Below, one piece after another: positions 19,557 through 29,068 of a DNA stretch of 64,000 nt. How positions within the stretch are numbered: the first letter of the stretch is position 1; the number at the start of each line of letters is the position of its first letter. A program made the translations under genes and the position numbers. The notes beneath the pieces are model-generated. The model saw nothing but the letters and a program-made list of their open reading frames with translations, ran no database searches and was not told the origin of the DNA. This stretch comes from JAHECQ01 sp963775125. GTDB taxonomy: Bacteria > Actinomycetota > Acidimicrobiia > Acidimicrobiales > SZUA-35. The stretch is taken from positions 1 through 64,000 of the forward strand of contig CAVZHQ010000001.1 of the NCBI GenBank assembly GCA_963775125.1, read 5' to 3'.

Positions 19557-20420
19557 TCAGTCGACGAGCTGTTCCACGAGGGCCCAGTCGGGCTGGAGGC
19601 CGCTGACCGGGTTGAGGGGAACCACCACGATGCGGTCGGCGCCAGCGTCGGCTTGGGCAGCGAGCCGACGCTTGATGTCGTCGATCGAGCCCCAGGCCAC
19701 GATGGCGTCGACCAGCCGGTCGCTGCCCCCGTTGGTGAAGTCGTCGTCGTTGAAGCCGAGGGTTCGCCAAGCCCGGTGGTAATAGTCGAGTCCCATGTAC
19801 ATCCCGAGCGCCTTGCGACAGAGTTCTCGGGCGTTGTCCGGTTCGGGGCACAGCAGGCACATGGTCATCGGCGTCAGCGCCACCGAGGCGGGCAGAGCGG
19901 CCCGGGTTCGGGCGGTGTGCTCGACGTTCATGACGTAAGTGAACACGCCGTCGGCGTTGGCTGCGGCGACGTCGAGCATCTTCGGTCCGTGGGCTGCGAC
20001 CTGGATGGGGTAGGAGATCGTACTGTCTCGGGGAAGGGTGAGCTTGGCGGCGCGGACGGCCTGCACGTACGACTCGAGCCGAGGTGCCGGTGCCGTCCAC
20101 GTGTGGCCCCGTAGTTCGTTGAGGCCCCGGTTCGAGACGCCGAGACCCAGTTCGAAGCGGTTGCCGCTGAGTTCGGCAAGGGTGGCCGATGCCGCGGCCG
20201 CCGCCGTGGCGTCGCGGACGTACACATTGGCGATGGCGGTCCCGACCTTCAAGGTGGTGGTGGCGCCGAGCAGCGCGCCGGAAGCAGCGAAGGGCTCACG
20301 CCCGAACAGCTCCGCCAGCCAAACCGATTCGATGCCGGCGGCCTCGACCCGGCGGGCGTAGTCGAGGAAGTCCGAGCCGACCATGCGGTCGGTGTTGAAA
20401 AGGATGCCGATGCGAGTCAT
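19557..20420 (-). CDS. LLM-class flavin/F420-dependent oxidoreductase
   Basis: 287 residues with the luciferase-like TIM barrel. N-terminal strand TRIGILFNTDRM, VEAAGIESVWLAELFGREPF, ELSGNRFELGLGVSNRGL and the late INPV-like motif RIVVVPLNPVSGL are visible. In actinobacteria most of this class use coenzyme F420, but the cofactor cannot be proved from the sequence. Its start overlaps the stop of the upstream CoA-transferase gene (ATGA), so the two are translationally coupled. The substrate is unknown. Confidence 0.8.
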   Translation of the reverse strand: MTRIGILFNTDRMVGSDFLDYARRVEAAGIESVWLAELFGREPFAASGALLGATTTLKVGTAIANVYVRDATAAAAASATLAELSGNRFELGLGVSNRGLNELRGHTWTAPAPRLESYVQAVRAAKLTLPRDSTISYPIQVAAHGPKMLDVAAANADGVFTYVMNVEHTARTRAALPASVALTPMTMCLLCPEPDNARELCRKALGMYMGLDYYHRAWRTLGFNDDDFTNGGSDRLVDAIVAWGSIDDIKRRLAAQADAGADRIVVVPLNPVSGLQPDWALVEQLVD

Positions 20421-21637
20421 TGGGTGAGCGTCCGTTCGTGGGTGCGGATGACGTGTTGGGAGTCGAGCAGGTCGATGGCGGTCTGGTCGTAGCCGAGGTC
20501 GGTGAGGATGGCGCGTGTGTCCTGGCCCAGCTCGGGTGCATCAGTGGGGAACGCCGCCGGCGTGGTCCCGAACCGCCATGCTGGGCGAGGAACCCGGACC
20601 GAGCCGATGTGCGGGGCGTCGACGGTGGGGACGGATTGGCGGGCAACGGCCTGTGGATGATCGGCGACTTCGTCTCGGCTGAACACTCGACCGGCGGGGA
20701 CGTCGTGGGCGGCGAATGTCGCGAGCGCGTCGGCGGTGGATCGGCCCGCAATCTCGTCGGCCAGGAGGTCCTGGAACAGACCGAGGTCGCCCTCGACCAG
20801 GTTCGGTGCCCAGCGAGGGTCGCTTGCCCATTCTGGTCGGTCCACGGCAAGGCAAAGGGACTCGAGCGGGGACATGATGGGCATGAGGACGATGGCACCG
20901 TCGGTGGTCGGGTACACCCGGTAGTAGTCGCCGGGGTACATGGCCGCATCGTCGGGCTCGCCCACGATCGTGTGCTGCATCATGCCGTCGGGCCAGAAGT
21001 ACGCCAGGTTGGCTTCGTGCATGCTGACTTGCACGTGTTGACCGCGTCGAAGGGGATCGCGTTCGCGGGCGAACAGCGCAGCGAGGATGGCTTCGACCGT
21101 TGCGTGCGACGTGGTCTTGTCGGCGGGGAAGTGACGAGCGAGGTCGTGGCGACCGGTGACAGGATCCCGCTGGAGGTCGACCATGCCACTCACCGCCTGG
21201 ATGACGTAGTCGTAGACCGGTTCACCCGCGGCCGGACCGTCCGCCCCGAAGCCGCTGATGCTGGCGTAGACGAGCGACGGATTCAGGGCGAGGCACTCGT
21301 CAGGGTCGAGGCCGATGCCTGCTGCCTTTCCCGGGCGCATGTTCTGGATCACCACGTCGGCGGTGGTCACCAGCTTCTGGAGTATCTGCCGGCCCTCGGG
21401 GTGGCGGCCGTTGATGGCCAGGGACCGCTTGCCCCGGTTGGTGTTGTAGTAGTACGCGGTCATGCCGCCCCGGCGGCTGCCGGTGCCTCGGGTGAAGTCG
21501 GGCGCCGCCGGGTTCTCGACCTTGATGACCTCGGCTCCGAGTTCGGCCAGGAGCATCGCCGTCAGTGGGCCAGAGAGGACAGACGAGACATCGAGCACTC
21601 GAATACCGGCGAGTGGCGGCGGGGAACCGGTGGTCAT
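20417..21637 (-). CDS. Class III (CaiB/BaiF) CoA-transferase
   Basis: 406 residues from ATG 21637 (MTTGSPPPLAGIRVLDVSSV). Upstream open frame is discarded because it overlaps the amidase. Features are GPLTAMLLAELGAEVIKVEN, YYYNTNRGKRSLAI, the domain linker with the probable active-site Asp region YDYVIQAVSGMVDL, and the C-terminal RPAWRFGTTPAA. It moves CoA between carboxylic acids, typically activating a substrate for beta-oxidation. It is coupled by four-base overlaps to the LLM gene downstream and the amidase upstream, so these form one operon. Confidence 0.9.
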   Translation of the reverse strand: MTTGSPPPLAGIRVLDVSSVLSGPLTAMLLAELGAEVIKVENPAAPDFTRGTGSRRGGMTAYYYNTNRGKRSLAINGRHPEGRQILQKLVTTADVVIQNMRPGKAAGIGLDPDECLALNPSLVYASISGFGADGPAAGEPVYDYVIQAVSGMVDLQRDPVTGRHDLARHFPADKTTSHATVEAILAALFARERDPLRRGQHVQVSMHEANLAYFWPDGMMQHTIVGEPDDAAMYPGDYYRVYPTTDGAIVLMPIMSPLESLCLAVDRPEWASDPRWAPNLVEGDLGLFQDLLADEIAGRSTADALATFAAHDVPAGRVFSRDEVADHPQAVARQSVPTVDAPHIGSVRVPRPAWRFGTTPAAFPTDAPELGQDTRAILTDLGYDQTAIDLLDSQHVIRTHERTLTQ

Positions 21638-22959
21638 GTGGTCGTTGCTCCCTCGAAGAGGTGGGAGAACGTGCGCTCGACCCAGGCGGCGACGGCGAAC
21701 AGGCTGGCATCGGACCATCGGGCGCTGGTGAGCTGAATGCCCAGCGGCAGACCGCTGGGGCCGATGCCCACAGGCACTTGGATGGCGGGAGTACCCAACG
21801 TGCTCCACACTCGGTTGAACACCGAGTCGCCGGTCGTCGCCATCAGCGGAGCTTCGCCCGGGGCCGACGGGGTGATGAGGGCATCGAGGTCGAGCCCGTT
21901 CGGACCGAGGTAGTCGTCGTGGGCGGCGGCCGCCTCGGCCACGGTCCGGCGCGCCCACTGGTACCGCTCGGCGCCGATGGCGTCGCCTCGTTCGAAGAGG
22001 CGCAGGATCTGGGGATGGACGAGGTCGGGGTGAGCGGTGCGTTCCCAAGCGAACACCCGTGCCGCCTCGTGAGCGAGGAGGATCTCGCCCGCCTGGGCGA
22101 CCGGTTCCAGGTGGGGTGCCGGATCCAGTTCGACGACGTCGGCACCGGCATCCCTGAGCGCGGTGGTCACGGACTGCAGCAGTGGTTCGATCTCGGGTTC
22201 GGCGTGCGCGTATTGGAGCGACCGGTACACGCCGAGCCTCGGCGGGTGGAAGGCTGCGGCCGCCCGGTCGCCCGTGAGGGCCTCGTAGAGCGTGGCCGCA
22301 TCGTTCACGTTGGCGGTGAGGCAACCGAGCGTGTCGAGGGAATGCGCGAGGGTGCCGATGCCGCTCATGGGCACGAAGCCAAAGGTCCCCTTGAAACCGA
22401 CGACGCCGCAGTACGCCGCCGGGCGCAGGACCGAACCGACGGTCTGGGTTCCGAGAGCGGCACGCACCATGCCGGCCGCCACGGCTGCCGCCGATCCGCT
22501 GGACGAACCGCCCGGCGTGTGTGCTGGGTGGTGCGGGTTGGTGGTGACCGTCGGCGTGAACAGCGCGAACTCGGTCGTCGCGGTCTTGCCGGCCACGACG
22601 GCCCCGGCCGCTCGAGCCAGCGCAACGCAGGCGGCGTCGGCCATGGGCCTTCGGTTCCGGTAGATCGGCGAACCACGCTCGGTCGGGAAGTCGAAGGTGT
22701 CGATCACATCCTTCACGCCGAGCGTCCAGCCGCTGAGCAACCCTCGGCCCGTACTACTGGCCGCCCGGACGCGGGATCGCAGCTCTTCGTCGTCGAGTCG
22801 GCAGACCCACGCCCGCACGGTGGTTTCCCGCTCGGCGACTTGTGCCAGTTCGGCTTCGATGCCCGGGACGGGTGCGTTCACCGCGCCATCATGGCTCAGC
22901 GGTCGAAGCCGGAGCGATTGCGTCTCTGTTCGGTCAGTGGGGCGAGTGGCGTTGTTCAT
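21634..22959 (-). CDS. Amidase (amidase-signature family)
   Basis: 441 residues. The catalytic Ser-cisSer-Lys set is visible: the lysine in LSGWTLGVKDVIDT, and the serines in the glycine-rich HTPGGSSSGSAAAVAAG. The following GTQTVGSVLRPAAYCGVVGF is standard. It hydrolyses an amide or nitrile-derived amide, feeding a carboxylic acid to the coupled CoA-transferase, a plausible pairing that is inferred. Its 5' end overlaps the MFS gene by 26 bp. Confidence 0.85.
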   Translation of the reverse strand: MNNATRPTDRTETQSLRLRPLSHDGAVNAPVPGIEAELAQVAERETTVRAWVCRLDDEELRSRVRAASSTGRGLLSGWTLGVKDVIDTFDFPTERGSPIYRNRRPMADAACVALARAAGAVVAGKTATTEFALFTPTVTTNPHHPAHTPGGSSSGSAAAVAAGMVRAALGTQTVGSVLRPAAYCGVVGFKGTFGFVPMSGIGTLAHSLDTLGCLTANVNDAATLYEALTGDRAAAAFHPPRLGVYRSLQYAHAEPEIEPLLQSVTTALRDAGADVVELDPAPHLEPVAQAGEILLAHEAARVFAWERTAHPDLVHPQILRLFERGDAIGAERYQWARRTVAEAAAAHDDYLGPNGLDLDALITPSAPGEAPLMATTGDSVFNRVWSTLGTPAIQVPVGIGPSGLPLGIQLTSARWSDASLFAVAAWVERTFSHLFEGATTT

Positions 22960-24505
22960 CGGCCGGATACCGGATGCCGATGACGACAGCCGTCACGAGC
23001 GTCAGTGCGACTGCGGCCAGGAACGCAACCTGCATGCCGTCGAGGAACGCAGCTTGGGCCGCGGGGACCAGATCAGGGAGGCTGGCTCCTTCGGCGACTC
23101 GAAGTGCTCCGCCGACCCCTTCGTTTGCGACCTCTCGCGCCTCTTCTGGGAGCGTATCGAGGACCGGTCCGAGGCTCGATCGGTACGTCGACGCCAAGAG
23201 GGTGCCCATGATGGCGATGCCCAGCGCGCCGCCGACTTCGCGGGTTGTGTCATTCCACGCCGACCCGACACCAGCCTTGTTCGGTGGCAGCGACGAGACG
23301 ATGGCTTCGGAGGACGGCGGCATGATGATGGCCATCCCGGAGGCAAGCAGCACCATGCCGGCCGCGGCGAGGAGGTAGGGGGTCTCCCGATCGAGTTGGG
23401 ACAGCAGCCCGAAACCGGCCGCCTGGATCAGGAGCCCGAGCGCTACAGCTTTGCGGGTCCCGAGTTTGGTGACCAGCACCGGTGCTCGCGGTGACACGAG
23501 GATCATGGTGATCGGGAACGGCAGGTTGCGGAGCCCGGCTTCGAGCGGGCTCACACCCAGCACGAACTGGAAATACTGGATGATGAGGAAGAACATGCCG
23601 AACATGACGGCGAAGCCTGACGCGATCGTGAGACTGCCGAGCGCGAAGCGGGGCAGCTTGAACAGGCTGGGGTCGAGCATGGGGTTGGTGGTGCGGGACT
23701 CCCAGACCAGCCAGGCGGCGAGAAGAACGACCGCCGCGGCGAACGCGCCGAGCGTGGTGGGCTCGGTCCAACCGGCGTCGCCGCCTTCGATGATGGCGTA
23801 GACGAGGGTGACGAGTCCGGCGATCGACAGGACCGAACCGATCGGGTCGAGGGGCGTGGCCTCGTCATCGCGTGACGACGGGACTCGAAGGGCGATCATG
23901 GCCATGGCCGCAAGCGCCAGGGGCACGTTGATGAAGAAGACCGATGCCCACGAGAACCATTGGAGTAAGACGCCGGCGCCGATCGTGCCGATGGCGCCGC
24001 CCGCTCCGGCGAAGCCGGCCCACATGGCGATCGCCTTGCCCCGTTCGTGGGGTGGGAACACCGACACGATGATGGACAGCGTGGCCGGCATCACGAAGGC
24101 GGCGCCGACTCCCATCGACGCCCGAGCGGCGATCAGCTGGACGGCGGTGTCGGCCTGAGAGGACCAGAGGGCGCCCGCTGTGACGATGCCGAGCCCGATG
24201 AGCAACGCACCCTTGCGGCCGTAGCGGTCGCCGAGCGCGCCCGCAGGCAGGAGGAGGCCGGCGAACACCAAGGCATAGGAGTCGACGATCCAGAGCAGCT
24301 CGGTGGAGGAGGGCTGGAGGTCGCTGATGATCGGCGGGATGGCAATGTTCAGCGAGCTGACACCGGCGACCACCAGAACCAGACAGCTGCACATGATTCC
24401 GAGGATCTGCCAACGCCGCGGATGGGCTTCGCCCGGTTGGTGGTCGGCCTCGCTGATGGTCGGCTCATCGAGCGTTCGTGGATCGACGTCGGGGTTTGAG
24501 GTCAC
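22934..24505 (-). CDS. MFS transporter, DHA2 (EmrB/QacA) family
   Basis: 523 residues with fourteen predicted membrane helices. Motif A appears as GALGDRYGRKGALLIG between TM2 and TM3, and motif C-like glycine-rich GFAGAGGAIGTIGAGVLLQW in TM5. It is a proton-driven drug or metabolite exporter in the inner membrane. As the first gene of the minus-strand set MFS-amidase-CoA-transferase-LLM, it may move the substrate or product of that pathway. No adjacent TetR-type regulator is seen. Confidence 0.9.
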   Translation of the reverse strand: MTSNPDVDPRTLDEPTISEADHQPGEAHPRRWQILGIMCSCLVLVVAGVSSLNIAIPPIISDLQPSSTELLWIVDSYALVFAGLLLPAGALGDRYGRKGALLIGLGIVTAGALWSSQADTAVQLIAARASMGVGAAFVMPATLSIIVSVFPPHERGKAIAMWAGFAGAGGAIGTIGAGVLLQWFSWASVFFINVPLALAAMAMIALRVPSSRDDEATPLDPIGSVLSIAGLVTLVYAIIEGGDAGWTEPTTLGAFAAAVVLLAAWLVWESRTTNPMLDPSLFKLPRFALGSLTIASGFAVMFGMFFLIIQYFQFVLGVSPLEAGLRNLPFPITMILVSPRAPVLVTKLGTRKAVALGLLIQAAGFGLLSQLDRETPYLLAAAGMVLLASGMAIIMPPSSEAIVSSLPPNKAGVGSAWNDTTREVGGALGIAIMGTLLASTYRSSLGPVLDTLPEEAREVANEGVGGALRVAEGASLPDLVPAAQAAFLDGMQVAFLAAVALTLVTAVVIGIRYPADEQRHSPH

Positions 24506-24535
24506 CCGGTCACGCTAGGAGCACCGGAGGCAGGT

Positions 24536-24694
24536 TCAGCCCCGAAGGATCTTGCGTAACCAACCCGGAACAGCGTCGGCGCCGCACTGGCATCGGTCGG
24601 CTTTCGGGACGTCGCCCAGCACCTGCTCGACGTGGGCGCCACACCCCGCCCAGCTCGGCTTCTTGCACTTCTTGCACGTGGTTCTGCGACACAT
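24536..24694 (-). CDS. Small Cys-rich, probably zinc-binding protein
   Basis: 52 residues, ATG 24694 to TGA 24536-24538. The sequence starts MCRRTTCKKCKKPSWAGCG, continues HVEQVLGDVPKADRCQCGAD and ends LRKILRG. Six cysteines, including CKKC, CG and CQC pairs, suggest a zinc ribbon. Short proteins of this pattern are widespread in actinobacteria and have no assigned function that I know of. It sits 30 bp upstream of the MFS gene on the same strand. Confidence 0.65.
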   Translation of the reverse strand: MCRRTTCKKCKKPSWAGCGAHVEQVLGDVPKADRCQCGADAVPGWLRKILRG

Positions 24695-24774
24695 GGTCTC
24701 CAGCTTACCCCAAGAAGTCCGAATGTCCGTACAATTTCAGGGTCGCAGACGTGGCTGCTGAACACGCCATCTCC

Positions 24775-24884
24775 GTTCTGCAGTACTCCGACCGACGAAA
24801 CGCCGGTGCCTGTACTGCAGAACGCCAAGCCCTCGGTTCTGCAGTATCCCGACCGACGAAACGCCGGTGCCTGTACTGCAGAAC
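24775..24884. repeat. Two tandem 49-bp hairpin repeats (CTGCAG type)
   Basis: GTTCTGCAGTA at 24775 and 24836 and its exact inverse TACTGCAGAAC at 24813 and 24874 form two hairpins of 49 bp with an 11-bp perfect stem. The loops share CCGACCGACGAAACGCCG. The copies are 61 bp apart. The element sits between the stop of an acyl-CoA dehydrogenase gene and the start of the Cys-rich gene, both on the minus strand, so it may end transcription. It is related in word (TTCTGCA) to the elements at 27.2 and 36.4 kb. Confidence 0.85.
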
Positions 24885-24917
24885 GATGGGGTGGCGGGGT
24901 GCGGTGGCAGCGCCGAG

Positions 24918-26030
24918 TCAGGCGAGGAGGGCGCTGCCGGCGGTGATGAGGGGGTAGAGGTTCTGGGCGCCGACCGATTCGGCGAAGCGGCCGACTTTGC
25001 CGCTCCATTCCCCGGGGTGGGCCCATTCCGAACGCCACGACCACAGCCGTCGGGACAAGTGGTGGAGGGCGTACTCCTGGGTCATGCCCATGGCGCCGTG
25101 GGCCTGGTGGCACTGGCGGGTGGCGGTGCTGGCGCACTCATTGGCCAATGACCGGGCCGCGGCGATCTCGAAGCGGGCGTCGCCCCGTGCTGCCTGCCGG
25201 GCCGCAAGTTGGGCGGCCATCTTGGTGATGGCCGCATCCTGGGCGGTCCACACGAGGTGCTGTTGCACCGCTTGGAAACGGCCGATCGGCTTCCCGAACT
25301 GCTGGCGAACCTCGCAGTACTCGACCGTGAGGTTCAGCATGGCCTCGAGCGCGCCGGCCATCAGCATCACTCGACTGAGGGCGCCCCGGTTCCGCAGGGC
25401 ATCGACCGACACGTCGGGTCCGGCGTCGGCGACGGCATCGGCCGGGATGCCGGCCGAGGCAAAGGTGACGGTCTCGCGCGGTTCGCCCGCCATGTTGGTG
25501 AGCAGATCGGTGGTGTACGCCGAATTGGGTACGGCGATGACCTTGCCCGAGGCTTCGTCGAACAGCGCGAGGACGTCCGACCGAGCGGCCCACGGCACTC
25601 GGTGGAGGGAACCGTCGAGCGTGGCGGTGCCGTCGGGGTTGACCGTGATCTTCAGCGAATCGTCGGGCCGACCGGGGGCCACGGTGACGGGGCCGTCGGG
25701 GAGCGGCAGCCCGGCGCAGGCCAGAAGCCATCCGCCGATGATGCCGGTCTCGGCCAGGGGAATAGGAGCCGAATGGGCACCGGCGATGCGCAAGACTTCA
25801 CAGGCGTCGGCGAGGGTACCGCCCGATCCGCCGGCCGATTCGGGCACGCCGATCCAGGCGAAGCCCGCTTCGGCGACGGCGTTCCAGACCGTTGGTGCCC
25901 ATCGTTCGGCCTCGGCGGCCTGGACGGTGTCGAAGTCGGACACGTTGCGAAACAGCTTGGTGGCGGCGTCGCTCAGGAGTTCATCGACGCTGACGTCGGG
26001 TTCGCTGATGGGCGTGACATGGGTTGTCAT
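24918..26030 (-). CDS. Acyl-CoA dehydrogenase family protein (short subunit)
   Basis: 370 residues from ATG 26030. The acyl-CoA dehydrogenase fold is seen in WIGVPESAGGSGGTLADACE (N-terminal helices), a reduced middle beta domain, and the C-terminal helical part with RQQFGKPIGRFQAVQQHLV and CHQAHGAMGMTQEY. The expected catalytic Glu position is not clear, as often in the FadE subunits of steroid or branched-acid degradation that pair with a second subunit. It overlaps the next acyl-CoA dehydrogenase gene by four bases, suggesting a heteromer. Substrate unknown. Confidence 0.85.
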   Translation of the reverse strand: MTTHVTPISEPDVSVDELLSDAATKLFRNVSDFDTVQAAEAERWAPTVWNAVAEAGFAWIGVPESAGGSGGTLADACEVLRIAGAHSAPIPLAETGIIGGWLLACAGLPLPDGPVTVAPGRPDDSLKITVNPDGTATLDGSLHRVPWAARSDVLALFDEASGKVIAVPNSAYTTDLLTNMAGEPRETVTFASAGIPADAVADAGPDVSVDALRNRGALSRVMLMAGALEAMLNLTVEYCEVRQQFGKPIGRFQAVQQHLVWTAQDAAITKMAAQLAARQAARGDARFEIAAARSLANECASTATRQCHQAHGAMGMTQEYALHHLSRRLWSWRSEWAHPGEWSGKVGRFAESVGAQNLYPLITAGSALLA

Positions 26031-27170
26031 GAGTGGAGTCCCTTCGAGGCGACGGAGCGGAGAATCTCGATCGTGCCGCCGCGGATGGTGAACGAGGGGC
26101 CGGTGAGCGTTGCAGCGGTGAACATTCGCTCGAACATCGACGCCGATTCGGGTGACGGTTCCAGGTCGACCAGTTCGATCAGCTTGAGCAGCGTGTCCTG
26201 TTCGAACCGGGTGCCCATTTCCTTGACCAGCGCCGACTCGACGGAAGGCGCAGCGCCCTGATCGATCATGCGGGCAACGGTCAGCGAAAGATTCCGCAGA
26301 CCCCAGTAGCGAGCGACCGTTGCGCCCAGCATCTCGGCCGCTCGATCGCCCATCGGGCTCCCGGCATGAGAAGCGAGGAACTGCTCGACCACGCCGAAGG
26401 TCGACAACCAACGGTCGGGGCCGCCGCGCTCGTAGGCGAGCTCGCTGGTGTTCTGCACCCAGCCCATGCCGACGTCGCCGAGCACGTTCTCGTCGGGGAC
26501 GAAGACGTCGGTCATGACCACCTCGTTGAAGCCGGGGGCTCCGTCGAGGAACGGAATGCCGTTGATCTGCAAACCCTCGGTCGCCAGATCGATGAGCATC
26601 TGGCTCAAACCCTGGTGCTTGTTGCCGTCTTCCATGGGGGCGGTTCGACAGAGGCAGATGAAGTAGTCGTTCTCGTGGGCGCTGGATGTCCAGATCTTGG
26701 TGCCGTTGAGGATCCAGCCACCGTCGGTGCGTGACGCCCGCAGCGAGACCGACGCCAGGTCGCTTCCGCTGTCGGGTTCGCTCATCCCGATCGAGAATCC
26801 GATTTCGCCGCGAGCGATGACGGGGAGGAAGCGTTCACGTTGTTCTTCGGTGCCGAATTTGTTGATGACCGAGCCGGTCTGGCGGTCGGCCACCCAGTGG
26901 TAGCCGATCGGCGCACCCGAGCGCGAGCAGCTCCTCGACGACGATGAAGCGATCGACGGCCGAACGGTCGTGTCCGCCGTACCGTTTGGGGAGGGCCATG
27001 CCGACCCAGCCCTTGGCCGCCAGCTTCTTGGAGAACTCCTTGTCATGGTCGGCGCCCATGCCAAGGGCCGGTTCGTAGCTGCCGCGGGGCATCTCGGCGG
27101 CCAGGAAATCTCGTACCTCGGCCTGGAGCTCGAGCTCGGCCGGTGTGAGTTCGGTAGGTGTGAATCGCAC
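26027..27170 (-). CDS. Acyl-CoA dehydrogenase (one frameshift)
   Basis: The start is GTG 27170 (VRFTPTELTPAELELQAE). One shift near 26,915 separates EELLALG from APIGYHWVADRQTGSVI, and the two halves join into a normal protein of about 380 residues. Family motifs are FSIGMSEPDSGSDLASVSLR, GWILNGTKIWTSSAH and FTIRGGTIEILRSVASKGL at the C-terminus. It should oxidise an acyl-CoA with FAD and pass electrons to ETF. The smaller dehydrogenase is coupled downstream by a four-base overlap. The break looks like a single-base error rather than decay. Confidence 0.85.
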
Positions 27171-27244
27171 CGCCCGAGTCTCGCGGCGCCAGCGCCACCC
27201 GTCCACTCGGCTCCGCCGACGCGTTCGGCTCGGTTCGACCCGGC

Positions 27245-27351
27245 ATTCTGCAAGCTCCAGCCACCCGAGCCCCGTTCTGCAAGCCCGAGACCCCACCACA
27301 GGGGGCTGGGGTCTTGCAGAACGAAGGTGGGTGGGGTCGGTCTTGCAGAAT
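27245..27351. repeat. 107-bp nested inverted repeat, TTCTGCAAG family (copy 1)
   Basis: Forward words ATTCTGCAAG at 27245 and GTTCTGCAAG at 27274, inverse words CTTGCAGAAC at 27313 and CTTGCAGAAT at 27342. Spacing is 29, 39 and 29 bp and total length 107 bp. The spacers are C-rich on the left (CCCGAGCCCC) and G-rich on the right (GGTGGGTGGGG), so the two arms can pair along most of their length. It lies between two minus-strand genes (the SDR and the acyl-CoA dehydrogenase). Confidence 0.9.
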
Positions 27352-27384
27352 CGGCTGGTGGTCGGGGGCCGGGCTTGGGCTCGG

Positions 27385-28134
27385 CTAGGGGTGGACGCCG
27401 CCGTCGACGGTGAAGGCTTGGCCGGTGCAGTAGCTGGACTCGTCGCCGGCGAGGAACAGGACCATGTTGGCGATGTCGATCGACTGGCCCACGCGTTGGA
27501 GCGGGATGTTGCGCTCGGCCTTGGCTCGAACCTCGGCGTCGCGGAAGGGGCGAAGGTCCTCGGTCATGGGGGTCTCGATCAGGCCAGGGTGCACCGAGTT
27601 CACCCGGATGCCGTGCTTGCCCCATTCCTTGGCCGCGGCCTTGGTCATGCCCGTCACCGCGAACTTCGTGCCGGAATAGGCCCCGTGGTTCGCGACCCCT
27701 TCCAGCCCGGCCACCGAGCTGATGTTGACGATCGAGCACGGCTTGCCGGCCGAGATCATCGCGTTGGCCACTGTTCGCATGCCGAGGAAGGTGCCGGTCT
27801 GATTGATGGAGACCACCCGCTCGAACTCCTCGAGGCTGGTGGCAGCCAACTTCTTCACCAGATCGATGCCGGCGTTGTTCACCAACACGTCGAGTCGTCC
27901 GTGTTCGGCCATGACCTCGCCGACCACGGCCTCCCATTCGGATTCGCTGCGCACGTCGAGGTGGCGGTAGGTGGCGCCCTCGATCTCGGCCGCCGTCCGC
28001 TCGCCCTGTTCGTCGAGGACGTCGGTGAGAATGACTGTTGCGCCGTGCGCGGTGAACAGGCGTCCCTCCTCTGCGCCCTGACCCCGGGCACCCCCGGTGA
28101 TCAACGCAACCTTGCCTTCGAGTCGTCCTGCCAT
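27385..28134 (-). CDS. SDR-family oxidoreductase
   Basis: 249 residues from ATG 28134 (MAGRLEGKVALITGG). An ATG two codons earlier is equally possible. The NAD(P) motif TGGARGQG, the NNAG motif (VLVNNAGID), catalytic Ser in NISSVAG and YSGTK (YxxxK) are all present. VDGGVHP closes the protein. It resembles 3-alpha/20-beta-hydroxysteroid dehydrogenase-like enzymes, but the substrate is not certain. It is first of a possible minus-strand unit with the two acyl-CoA dehydrogenases, but a repeat element lies between. Confidence 0.9.
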   Translation of the reverse strand: MAGRLEGKVALITGGARGQGAEEGRLFTAHGATVILTDVLDEQGERTAAEIEGATYRHLDVRSESEWEAVVGEVMAEHGRLDVLVNNAGIDLVKKLAATSLEEFERVVSINQTGTFLGMRTVANAMISAGKPCSIVNISSVAGLEGVANHGAYSGTKFAVTGMTKAAAKEWGKHGIRVNSVHPGLIETPMTEDLRPFRDAEVRAKAERNIPLQRVGQSIDIANMVLFLAGDESSYCTGQAFTVDGGVHP

Positions 28135-28229
28135 GTGCATCCCTTTCGTTCGAACGGGTCGATCCTTGTCGGTTGCCGGTGCCAACTCAAATGGTGATGG
28201 TGGTTGTCGATCAGCGGTAGCGTCCGGCC

Positions 28230-29043
28230 ATGGCTGCCAACGAATCGACCATCACCGACTGGGCCCAGGCCCTCGTCCACCAGATCGTGGCTCACGAGCC
28301 GTTCGATTCCCCCTGGTCCGAGCTCTCGATCGACGACGCCTACGAGGTGCAGGACGAGGTGCGGCGGCTGCTCGAACCCCACCGCGGCCCGCTCGGCGGA
28401 TACAAGATTGCCGCGGGTGCCAAACCGTTGCAGGAGATGCTCGGCATCGACCGCCCCCTCGGCGGCCAGATCCACGCCGGGCAACTTCGAGTGTCGTCGC
28501 CCGGGCGCGCCGGCCATCATCTCGGCTGCCGACTTCGTTGGGGTGGCCCTCGAGTGCGAGGTGCTGGTGCGCATGGCGGCCGACGTCCCTGCGTCGCCGA
28601 CGCCGTATACGAGGGAGACGATTGCTCCGTTCGTCGGCGAGCTGATCGTGTCGTTCGAGGTGCTCGACACCCGGGCCGCCGCCATCCCCGCGCTCGGCGC
28701 AGCCGGTCTGGTGGCCGACCGGTGTGGGTGCGAGGGTGCGATCCTGGGCACGGTCACCTCGGGGCTCGACGGTGTCGACGTCGATGGCCTCGGCGAGCTT
28801 GCGGTCGAACTCGAATGGAACGGAGAGATCGTCGATCGAGGAGTCACCGGCAACGCCATGGGTCACCCCTTCGAGGGGTTGGCGTGGGTGGCGAACCACG
28901 TCGCCGAGCGTGGCGGCCAGTTGAAGGCCGGCGAGGTCGTGCTCACCGGCGCCGCCTTCCCACCCAAGCCCGCTGCGGTCGGCGACAACGTGACCTACCG
29001 GATCGCCGGCCTGGGCGAGGTGTCGGCCAGAGTCGTCGACTGA
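28230..29043 (+). CDS. FAH-family hydratase/hydrolase (2-oxopent-4-enoate hydratase-like, one frameshift)
   Basis: ATG 28230, about 270 residues after removing one extra G in the run at 28,500-28,504, which joins LRVSSPG to APAIISAADFVGVALECEVL. The order of elements suits the MhpD/HpcG and fumarylacetoacetase superfamily: an N-terminal helix domain (DEVRRLLEPHRGPLGGYKIA), the metal-binding E-x-E (ALECEVLVRM), and FPPKPAAVGDNVTYRIAGLG at the end. These enzymes hydrate or cleave products of ring-cleavage pathways. It is transcribed away from the SDR, with about 95 bp of shared upstream region. Confidence 0.75.
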
Positions 29044-29068
29044 GCCCGCTCGATTCGGCTGGGTCGGG

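Noticed and set aside
20420..21736. Plus-strand open frame opposite the CoA-transferase
   Set aside because: The minus-strand frame has all family motifs and coupled starts. The plus-strand frame has none.
24775..24884. CRISPR-like direct repeats
   Set aside because: Only two units, each a perfect hairpin, with a 12-bp gap that is too short for a spacer, and no cas genes.
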